Assembly: GCA_964501415.1 (NCBI GenBank)
Contig: CAZCSL010000027.1
Coordinates: 1-19,626 of the forward strand
Reading direction: 5' to 3'
DNA: 19,626 nt
From: B1SED10-225 sp964501415
GTDB taxonomy: Bacteria > Bacillota_I > Bacilli_A > Izemoplasmatales > Izemoplasmataceae
Below the pieces are notes generated by a model, which was given only the letters and a program-made list of their open reading frames with translations, searched no databases and was not told where the DNA came from. The stretch's first letter is position 1, and every line of letters starts with the position of its first letter. The position numbers and the translations under genes are program-made. This document shows positions 1 to 5,437 of the stretch, in pieces.

Positions 1-55
1 GAGCAGTAGACTGAAAATCTATGTGTCGGTGGTTCGATTCCGCCCTGAGCCACCA
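1..55 (+). tRNA. tRNA-Phe (GAA), 5' end missing
   Basis: This is the 3' part of a phenylalanine tRNA; the acceptor 5' strand and most of the D arm lie before the window. The anticodon stem is 6-10 with 18-22, around loop CTGAAAA at 11-17, so the anticodon GAA is at 13-15. The T stem is GGTGG/CCGCC around TTCGATT. The acceptor 3' strand CTGAGCC is followed by discriminator A and an encoded CCA at 53-55. The sequence closely resembles the Bacillus tRNA-Phe I know. Confidence 0.95.
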
Positions 56-70
56 CTTATCAACTAAACG

Positions 71-92
71 AAGCCTTTTAAGGGCTTTTTTT
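71..92 (+). terminator. Rho-independent terminator after tRNA-Phe
   Basis: AAGCCTT pairs with AGGGCTT (one G-U pair) around a TTA loop and is followed at once by a run of T. It starts 15 bases after the tRNA CCA end, so it probably ends the tRNA transcript. Confidence 0.85.
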
Positions 93-124
93 ATTTGCGA
101 AAATTGGGGTTTTTTGGGCGTTTG

Positions 125-140
125 TCTATGTGTCGAAGGT
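125..140 (+). repeat. Partial copy of the tRNA-Phe anticodon-arm/variable region
   Basis: Bases 125-140 match tRNA bases 18-33 at 14 of 16 positions, with the first 11 (TCTATGTGTCG) identical. A looser echo (TCTATATGTCAGGT) follows directly. The stretch from 93 to about 240 has no gene that I can see. The copy could be an attachment-site remnant of an integrated element or chance; no integrase is visible in the window. Confidence 0.4.
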
Positions 141-249
141 CTATATGTCAGGTCATTATTGTTGATACTGTATATATTATAAAAAACTTTTAAAAAGTAA
201 TATTAAGAAGTTATGAATATTATATAAGTAAAAGGGTAATTTGGGTGAT

Positions 250-903
250 ATGATGTCTTTTCAAACAGAATCTATGCTTTACTTTGATAGTTTACAAGAA
301 TTAGAACAATTTTTTCAAAGATTTATGATTTATGAAAAATGGAAAATAACAGATGAAGACGTCAATTCCAGAGGAGAAAAAGTTAGAAATTCTGATTATA
401 TCAAATATTTTAAAAACAAATTCAACGAAAAAGGTTTGTTTAGAAGAAATGTTTCTGTTGCTGAATTGGTTTCATTTGTGGATAATTTTTATCTAATGAA
501 AAAAATTATAGAAAAACTAAAGGCGGAAATAAATATCGAAGATTATAATAGTTTTTCTTTGGCATCAGAGTACCGAATTAGAATGTCTAAGAACCGAAGA
601 ATTGATTTTATACTAATCTACAAAAAAAAGATACTTTTGATAGAGTTCGCGATTACTAGAAAGTTTCCAAACCAAGGTAGCACATGGCAAAAAAAAGAAA
701 CAGAACTACTAATATACAAGGAGTTGATAAATAATTATATCGAAAACAAAAAAATATACATTTATGCTTTTTTAGGCATGCCAGAATATAGCAAGGGAGG
801 AAAAATCAAAAAGAATGAAAAATATAATACTACCAATATTGATTACTTTGTTAAGTATATTAACCATTTCTTGATATGTAAAAGACAGGTAAGATATTCT
901 TGA
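250..903 (+). CDS. Hypothetical protein, possible PD-(D/E)XK nuclease-like fold
   Basis: I do not recognise this 217-residue protein as a named family. It is lysine-, isoleucine- and asparagine-rich, soluble-looking, with no signal peptide or membrane segment. Residues 108-135 read as beta strand, turn, beta strand: an Arg-Arg-Ile-Asp-Phe segment (D119), then a hydrophobic strand ending in I131-E132-F133, then a helix with Q147, K149, E150 and Y156-K157. That spacing resembles the D...(D/E)xK core plus the following helix of PD-(D/E)XK nucleases, but the expected lysine two residues after E132 is alanine, so activity is doubtful. The start is uncertain: TTG at 241, ATG at 250 and ATG at 253 are all possible; GGTGAT at 244-249 resembles the Shine-Dalgarno tail and would suit 253. 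It sits alone between the tRNA-Phe terminator and surE, a common place for acquired DNA. Confidence 0.6.
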   Translation: MMSFQTESMLYFDSLQELEQFFQRFMIYEKWKITDEDVNSRGEKVRNSDYIKYFKNKFNEKGLFRRNVSVAELVSFVDNFYLMKKIIEKLKAEINIEDYNSFSLASEYRIRMSKNRRIDFILIYKKKILLIEFAITRKFPNQGSTWQKKETELLIYKELINNYIENKKIYIYAFLGMPEYSKGGKIKKNEKYNTTNIDYFVKYINHFLICKRQVRYS

Positions 904-961
904 AAAATTAGCATCAAACAGTTATGATAGTTAATTAAGAGTTAACTTACAGAGGTGATTT

Positions 962-1645
962 ATGAATATTTTACTTGTTAATGACGATGGCATAGACTCA
1001 AAGAGACTGATGTTTACAAAAAGATGCCTTGAAAAAATAGCTAAAGTAACGGTTGTAGCTCCCTTAAAAGAACAATCGGGAAGAAGTTGTGCTATTTCAA
1101 TAGATGGAATTAAGTATAAAAAAGTTACTAATGATATTTATACAGTAGATGGAACACCAGCCGACTGTGTTACTTTTGGTATTTATGGATTAAATAATAG
1201 CTATGATTTTGTAGTTTCAGGGGTAAATAATGGTTATAATTTAGGTGTTGACACCATGTATTCAGGTACAGTAGGAGCTGCATTGCAAGCTTTGTATCAT
1301 AATCACAAAGCCGTAGCTTTATCTGGGCACAAGCAGTCAAATGAGACAATTGATTCTTTATTAGAGATAACACTTAATTATATTATTGATCAAAAAATGC
1401 TGTCTAAAGAATACATTATCAATGTTAATTTCCCTATTAAAATTGACAAGGATAGTTTATTTCAACCAAGCATGACAAAGCCTTATTTCATAAGAAGAGG
1501 AGCTACTGCATCATTTGATGATTACGTTTGTCGCGTGAAAAGGAATAAAATTAGTGTTGATTTACCATCAGACAGTGATTTATTCGCAATACGTAATGGA
1601 AAAGTATCAATTTCTAAAATCTATTTATCAGGAGAGGTAATATGA
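962..1645 (+). CDS. surE: 5'/3'-nucleotidase SurE (survival protein E family)
   Basis: SurE is a cytoplasmic, metal-dependent phosphatase of nucleoside 5'- and 3'-monophosphates and sometimes short polyphosphates. The N-terminal strand runs into LVNDDGI with metal ligands D8 and D9. S39 lies in EQSGRS and N89 in SGVNNGYNLG, the remaining expected metal-site residues; TMYSGTVGAA follows at 98-107, another family signature. At 227 residues it is somewhat shorter than the usual 245-260. The usual APG stretch after the DDG loop is replaced by a charged SKRLMF segment, a mild divergence. AGAGGTGAT at 951-959 supports the ATG at 962. Its stop overlaps the next start by 4 bases (ATGA), so the two genes are translationally coupled. 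The family call is firm; the physiological substrate is not known from sequence. Confidence 0.93.
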   Translation: MNILLVNDDGIDSKRLMFTKRCLEKIAKVTVVAPLKEQSGRSCAISIDGIKYKKVTNDIYTVDGTPADCVTFGIYGLNNSYDFVVSGVNNGYNLGVDTMYSGTVGAALQALYHNHKAVALSGHKQSNETIDSLLEITLNYIIDQKMLSKEYIINVNFPIKIDKDSLFQPSMTKPYFIRRGATASFDDYVCRVKRNKISVDLPSDSDLFAIRNGKVSISKIYLSGEVI

Positions 1646-2052
1646 ATACTTATTATAGAGATATAGCACTAATAGTTGATAAGAAACGCAGATTATTAAC
1701 CGCTAGAAGACCTAAGTCAGAAGATCATCCTAAAGATTGGGAGCTACCTCAAATTACAACCGATGAAAAAGAAGACACTAATAGGCTTAAAGATTACCTT
1801 AAAAAGACATTTAGAGTAAGAACTATTGTAAGAGACTCTATCAAACAAGAATCATATATTGTTAAAAGGTATAATCAAGAATACAAACTGCGAATAAGGA
1901 TTTACTTAGTTGAATTAAAAGATGCCGTTGTTAAAAGTGATGATCATGTTAAGCTCGACTGGGTAAGAGTTCATAATTATGAAGACATTAATTGGACTCC
2001 AGAAACCAGCATCTATATTGATGATGTGCAATCTTATGTCATTGGTTACTAA
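1642..2052 (+). CDS. Degenerate Nudix-like protein (catalytic box lost)
   Basis: This 136-residue protein has the layout of a MutT/Nudix domain: an N-terminal strand with a basic turn (LIVDKKRRLLTARRP, 10-24), the W33-E34-L35-P36 segment that normally precedes the Nudix box, and a C-terminal LDWVRV strand and W118-T-P segment like the end of MutT proteins. The box itself is unrecognisable: the two glycines after P36 and the REXXEE glutamates are absent between residues 37 and 60 (only lysines, aspartates and scattered glutamates). It is therefore probably a non-hydrolytic Nudix-fold protein that binds a ligand or a partner; this is inference. It is coupled to surE by the 4-base overlap, with AGGAGAGG at 1629-1637 as its ribosome site, and is followed by a terminator, so the two genes form one unit. 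Confidence 0.6.
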   Translation: MNTYYRDIALIVDKKRRLLTARRPKSEDHPKDWELPQITTDEKEDTNRLKDYLKKTFRVRTIVRDSIKQESYIVKRYNQEYKLRIRIYLVELKDAVVKSDDHVKLDWVRVHNYEDINWTPETSIYIDDVQSYVIGY

Positions 2053-2089
2053 ATAAAGTTTCATTAAACAATTATATTGTTTTGTCACT

Positions 2090-2136
2090 GCGCCTTACTA
2101 TTGGGATCCATGTTCCAATTAATAGGCGCTTTTTCT
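2090..2136 (+). terminator. Rho-independent terminator after the surE unit
   Basis: GCGCCT at 2090-2095 pairs with AGGCGC at 2124-2129. An inner ATTGG/CCAAT stem lies across a small internal loop, and TTTTTCTTT follows. It separates the surE pair from ord. Confidence 0.8.
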
Positions 2137-2145
2137 TTATATAGA

Positions 2146-2169
2146 CTATACAATGTAAGGGTTTTTATG
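2146..2169 (+). repeat. 24-base direct repeat, copy 1 (ord promoter)
   Basis: This 24-base sequence, starting CTATACAATG and ending GGGTTTTTATG, recurs exactly at 3309-3332. It occupies the -35 box and spacer of the ord promoter. Exact identity over the spacer, which sigma factor alone does not require, suggests a shared regulator site or a duplicated promoter. Confidence 0.85.
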
Positions 2170-2176
2170 ATATGAT
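2147..2176 (+). promoter_or_regulatory. Promoter of ord
   Basis: A -35-like TATACA (4 of 6 to consensus) at 2147-2152 and -10 TATGAT at 2171-2176 are 18 bases apart, giving a start of transcription near 2183, some 27 bases before the ord ATG. The same arrangement, with TATTAT as -10, precedes ortA. Confidence 0.6.
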
Positions 2177-2209
2177 ACCTTTGGTGAAAAAAAGGAGGAA
2201 TATAAGATT

Positions 2210-3259
2210 ATGAATAAAATCAAAGTTGCAATTTGGGGTTTTGGTGCAATGGGTCAAGGCATTGCAGAAATGTTGTTGAATAAAGAAGGGGTAGAAATAA
2301 TAGGAGTTTGTGATTTAAGTAAAGATTTAGTCGGAAAGCCCTTATCAAAACTAGTAGATATCAAAACAGGGTCTTTAAATCAGGAAGATATTTTAATTAG
2401 TGATAACATTGATGAAGTGCTAAAAAAGGAAATAGATCTGACTTATATTGCTACGGATTCGTTTACTGCGAGGTCATACGATAAGATAGTAAAAGTTATT
2501 AATGCAAAATCAAATGTAATTAGTACAGCCGAAGAAATGGCTTATCCATATGCAAATGAACCAGAGTTAAGTAAAAAGATTTGTGAGACAGCTAAAGAAA
2601 ATGATGTGACAGTATTAGGGACTGGTATTAATCCCGGATTTATTATGGACTTATTAGCGATATCTTTGACTGGAGCTATGGTCGAGGTTGATGCTATAGA
2701 GGTTAGACGTGTTAATTCTCTTTCCCCATTTGGACCTACAGTCATGGAAGAACAAGGTGTTGGCATTACCTTAGATGAGTTCAATGACCGCCAAGGGAGA
2801 GGAGAACTAGCTGGTCATGTTGGCTTTAAAGAAAGTATTTATATGATTGCTGATGCATTAGGAGTAGAGATTGAACAGTTTAATCAACAGATGAAACCTA
2901 TTGTAACTAATGTAGACAGAAAGAGTAAATACGGTTTTGCCAGGGCAGGAACATTAGCAGGAATTGATATGACCGCTCAAGGTATAGTAAAAAATGGTAA
3001 GTTTATAGATATGCAGCATCCACAACAAATAGAACCACATTTAGAAGGAACGAATACTGGAGATTATATTAGTATTAAAGGCAAACCAAGTGTTAATATG
3101 GCTATTACTCCAGAAATAGATGGAGGATTAGGTACTATTGCTATGTGCGCAAACATGTTGCCTCATGTAATCAATGCAGAATCGGGCTTAAAAACAATGA
3201 TAGATCTCCCCGTTCCGCGAGCCATTATGGGAGACGTTAGAAAATTAGTTAAAAAATAA
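2210..3259 (+). CDS. ord: 2,4-diaminopentanoate dehydrogenase
   Basis: Ord oxidatively deaminates 2,4-diaminopentanoate to 2-amino-4-oxopentanoate, releasing ammonia and NAD(P)H, the third step of ornithine degradation in the clostridial pathway. The protein has 349 residues, close to the family length. An N-terminal Rossmann motif GFGAMGQGIAEMLL (residues 10-23) binds the dinucleotide; residues such as TGINPGFIMDLLA (139-151) are typical of this dihydrodipicolinate-reductase-like family. AAAGGAGG at 2191-2198 supports the ATG. Although the enzyme acts between OraSE and OrtAB, the gene has its own promoter and terminator and stands apart from the operon that follows. The identification rests on family resemblance plus the adjacent ortAB and oraSE, which together are diagnostic. 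Confidence 0.93.
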   Translation: MNKIKVAIWGFGAMGQGIAEMLLNKEGVEIIGVCDLSKDLVGKPLSKLVDIKTGSLNQEDILISDNIDEVLKKEIDLTYIATDSFTARSYDKIVKVINAKSNVISTAEEMAYPYANEPELSKKICETAKENDVTVLGTGINPGFIMDLLAISLTGAMVEVDAIEVRRVNSLSPFGPTVMEEQGVGITLDEFNDRQGRGELAGHVGFKESIYMIADALGVEIEQFNQQMKPIVTNVDRKSKYGFARAGTLAGIDMTAQGIVKNGKFIDMQHPQQIEPHLEGTNTGDYISIKGKPSVNMAITPEIDGGLGTIAMCANMLPHVINAESGLKTMIDLPVPRAIMGDVRKLVKK

Positions 3260-3285
3260 AACCTCTATTGGGGTTTTATTTTTTT
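3255..3285 (+). terminator. Rho-independent terminator after ord
   Basis: AATAAAACCTC at 3255-3265 pairs with GGGGTTTTATT at 3270-3280 (one G-U pair) around a TATT loop, followed by T residues. The 5' arm includes the ord stop codon (3257-3259). The A-rich and T-rich arms could also serve transcription from the other strand. Confidence 0.85.
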
Positions 3286-3308
3286 ATAGACCATTTTAAG
3301 ATTATGCC

Positions 3309-3332
3309 CTATACAATGTAAGGGTTTTTATG
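3309..3332 (+). repeat. 24-base direct repeat, copy 2 (ortA promoter)
   Basis: An exact copy of 2146-2169, placed identically with respect to the -10 box. Beyond the repeat the alignment continues as N-TAT-N-AT (the -10) and then diverges; upstream, a TATAGAC heptamer also occurs near both copies but at different distances. Confidence 0.85.
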
Positions 3333-3339
3333 CTATTAT
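3310..3339 (+). promoter_or_regulatory. Promoter of the ortA-arcB operon
   Basis: TATACA at 3310-3315 and TATTAT at 3334-3339, 18 bases apart, predict a start near 3346. That places the ATG at 3348 almost at the 5' end of the transcript and favours ATG 3375 as the ortA start. No further promoter or terminator is evident until 13401, so this probably drives all nine genes. Confidence 0.65.
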
Positions 3340-3374
3340 TATAACGTATGATTTTTCGAGGAAGGTGTTTTTAT

Positions 3375-3680
3375 ATGTTGTTAAAAAAAGGTTCATTTGT
3401 TCGAATTCGGCAACACGTTTTGTTACCAGAAGAACGTTTAGAAAATTTGCCTCAAAGCACTTCTAAAGTCCCCCTTAAAAGTTGGATAAAGGGTGAGTTG
3501 TTGCATGAGGCAGAGTTATACGAAAATGTATCGATAAAAACAGCTACTAATAGAGTTGTTGAAGGTGAAGTTAAGGAATTAGAACCAAAGTATAGACACA
3601 ATTATGGTGATTTTGTTAAGGAACTTCAACTTATACGCAAAACTATCCTTGAAGAAATGTGGGGAGAAGATGATGCGTAA
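3375..3680 (+). CDS. ortA: 2-amino-4-oxopentanoate thiolase, alpha subunit
   Basis: OrtA is the small subunit of the OrtAB thiolase, which cleaves 2-amino-4-oxopentanoate with CoA to acetyl-CoA and alanine. From ATG 3375 it has 101 residues, the size I recall for the clostridial protein. The segment KKGSFVRIRQHVLLPEER (4-21) and the later VEGEVKELEPKYRHNYGDF region fit this small, beta-rich family. AGGAAGGTG at 3359-3367 lies 7 bases before ATG 3375, while an in-frame ATG at 3348 has no ribosome site and sits within a few bases of the predicted transcript start, so the shorter form is chosen. It overlaps ortB by 8 bases, consistent with coupled, equimolar synthesis of the two subunits. Confidence 0.9.
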   Translation: MLLKKGSFVRIRQHVLLPEERLENLPQSTSKVPLKSWIKGELLHEAELYENVSIKTATNRVVEGEVKELEPKYRHNYGDFVKELQLIRKTILEEMWGEDDA

Positions 3681-5085
3681 CTTTTCGACTAAGGACTTAG
3701 ATAATAGAAAAGCAGAGATAATTAAACGTTCTGTTGGGATTGACTATAACAAATATGAGTATTCTGGTATTGGTTTTGATTATGAATCTTTGATGAAAAA
3801 TACTGGGTACTCATTTGATGAGCTTCGAAAAATTCAGAAAAACGTTATGGTTGGTAACACTCCGCTGATAGAGTTGAAAAACCTTACGACATATGCTAGA
3901 AAGTTTTCTGAAAAAGGCAAAGGTGCACGTATCTTTTTGAAAGATGAAGCATCTAATTTAAGTGGTTCGTTTAAAGCTAGAAGAGCAGCTATAAGCGTAA
4001 AGAAGGCAAAAGAATTGGGATATAAAGGTGTAATTGCAGCTACTAGTGGAAATTATGGTGCTGCGGTAGCGGCGTTGGCGGCAAAAGAAGGTCTTAAGTG
4101 TATTATTGTGCAGGAATGTTTCGATTCTAAAAATTTAGCGCAACCAGAGATACTAGAGAAAGCTAGAGCCTGTGAAGCTTATGGTGCAGAAGTTGTACAA
4201 CTTAGTGTTGGACCAGAGTTATTCTATACTTTCTTAAATTTATTAGATGAGACGGGCTATTTTAATGCTTCATTGTATTCTCCATACGGTATTATGGGCA
4301 TTGAGACATTAGGATTTGAAATAGCGAATGAAGTATTGAAAAATGAAAACAAGTATCCCGAAGTAGTTATTTGTACCAATGCTGGTGGTGGAAATCTAAC
4401 GGGTACAGCCAGAGGATTAAAACGAGCAGGAGCTAATGATACAAAGGTTTATGGTGCTAGCGTCGATTTACACGGTTTACATATGGCTAGTGACGAAGAC
4501 TTTAACAAGAAATCATTTACTACGGGACATACAGGTTTTGGACTTCCTTTTTCAATAAATCCCGACAGAAGTGATGTGCCCAGAAGCGCAGCAAGACCTA
4601 TGCGTTATATGGATAGATATTTTACCGTAAATCAAGGGAGTGTTTTTTTCATTACTGAGGCTTTAGCCGTTTTAGAAGGCATGGAAAGAGGTCCGGCTGG
4701 AAACACTAGTTTAGCAGTAGCTTTCAAGTTGGCTCAAAGTATGCCGGAAGATGAAATTGTTGTTGTACAGGAAACTGAGTATACAGGAGCGGGGAAACAC
4801 CATCTGCCACAGCTATCATTTGCAAAGAAAAATAATATTGAACTATTGTTTGGCAATCCTTTAGATGAAATACCAGGTAAAAACATAATTTTTCCTAAAA
4901 GCGCTAAAGATATAGAGGTTAAGGAAGTACATATAAATAGGATTAGAAAATCATATTTAAAGAGATATTCAACGCAGGATTTACAACAAGAAGATTTGGC
5001 GTTTTTAAGCGAAGAGTTAAATACATCTATAGAAACTATTCAAACACTATTGGAGGATTTAAAAGATGAAAGAAAGAAAAGATGA
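3673..5085 (+). CDS. ortB: 2-amino-4-oxopentanoate thiolase, beta subunit (PLP)
   Basis: OrtB is the large, pyridoxal-phosphate-dependent subunit of the thiolase. It is a fold-type II enzyme related to threonine synthase. The PLP lysine is K101 in LSGSFKARRAA; the phosphate-side SGNYGAAVAALAAKEG motif follows at about 116-131, and a glycine-rich TNAGGGNLTG (about 236-245) forms the phosphate cup. With ATG 3673 it has 470 residues, the expected size. ATG 3670 is the alternative; GGGGAGA at 3661-3667 is better spaced for 3673, and longer in-frame starts (from 3604) would run inside ortA without a ribosome site. It overlaps ortA by 8 bases and oraS by 20. Confidence 0.93.
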   Translation: MRNFSTKDLDNRKAEIIKRSVGIDYNKYEYSGIGFDYESLMKNTGYSFDELRKIQKNVMVGNTPLIELKNLTTYARKFSEKGKGARIFLKDEASNLSGSFKARRAAISVKKAKELGYKGVIAATSGNYGAAVAALAAKEGLKCIIVQECFDSKNLAQPEILEKARACEAYGAEVVQLSVGPELFYTFLNLLDETGYFNASLYSPYGIMGIETLGFEIANEVLKNENKYPEVVICTNAGGGNLTGTARGLKRAGANDTKVYGASVDLHGLHMASDEDFNKKSFTTGHTGFGLPFSINPDRSDVPRSAARPMRYMDRYFTVNQGSVFFITEALAVLEGMERGPAGNTSLAVAFKLAQSMPEDEIVVVQETEYTGAGKHHLPQLSFAKKNNIELLFGNPLDEIPGKNIIFPKSAKDIEVKEVHINRIRKSYLKRYSTQDLQQEDLAFLSEELNTSIETIQTLLEDLKDERKKR

Positions 5086-5437
5086 TTATAGTACAAGAAG
5101 AAAGCAGCTCAAAACCATGTCTGATCAAGAATTAAAAGAATATTTTTATAAACTAAGTGAGCAAATCGTTCAACCTTTAATTGAGCAAGGCTATAAAAAC
5201 ACTTCTCCTTCGATAGAGAGAAGTGTATTATTGAGAATGGGCTTTTCCAGTATTCAAGCTAAAGCAATTGTTAATATACTACATGAACATGATTTACTAA
5301 GGAAAGGTGCCGGCCATTGTGTCTTTAAAGTTTCAAAAGAAAAAGCGCAGGACATTATTCAATCAGGAATAGAAATTCAAGAAGGAAAACATATAGATTT
5401 CTTAAAGGAGGTATTTAAAGTTCATGAAAAAAATTAA
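5066..5437 (+). CDS. oraS: D-ornithine 4,5-aminomutase, small subunit
   Basis: OraS (123 residues, near the about 121 of Clostridium sticklandii) partners OraE in the adenosylcobalamin- and PLP-dependent migration of the terminal amino group of D-ornithine, giving 2,4-diaminopentanoate. It is predicted to be mostly helical and charged, with no catalytic residues of its own. Features fitting the family are the KEYFYKLSEQIVQPLIE helix (24-40), SPSIERSVLLRMGFSS (48-63) and GAGHCVFKVS (about 86-95). GGAGG at 5052-5056, inside the end of ortB, places the start at 5066. The reading frame overlaps ortB by 20 bases and oraE by 14. Confidence 0.93.
   Translation: MKERKDDYSTRRKQLKTMSDQELKEYFYKLSEQIVQPLIEQGYKNTSPSIERSVLLRMGFSSIQAKAIVNILHEHDLLRKGAGHCVFKVSKEKAQDIIQSGIEIQEGKHIDFLKEVFKVHEKN

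Noticed and set aside
1170..1373. Minus-strand open frame inside surE
   Set aside because: It is fully inside a well-supported gene, has no ribosome site or recognisable motif, and reads as a shadow.
2053..2209. Possible riboswitch or T-box before ord
   Set aside because: The only strong structure is a terminator before the promoter; the predicted ord leader is about 27 bases, too short for a riboswitch.
2542..2784. Minus-strand open frame inside ord
   Set aside because: It lies opposite conserved Ord residues and its translation is low-complexity; no independent signal.
3348..3374. Upstream ATG giving a longer OrtA
   Set aside because: It lies within a few bases of the predicted transcript start and lacks a ribosome site, while ATG 3375 has one and gives the family length.
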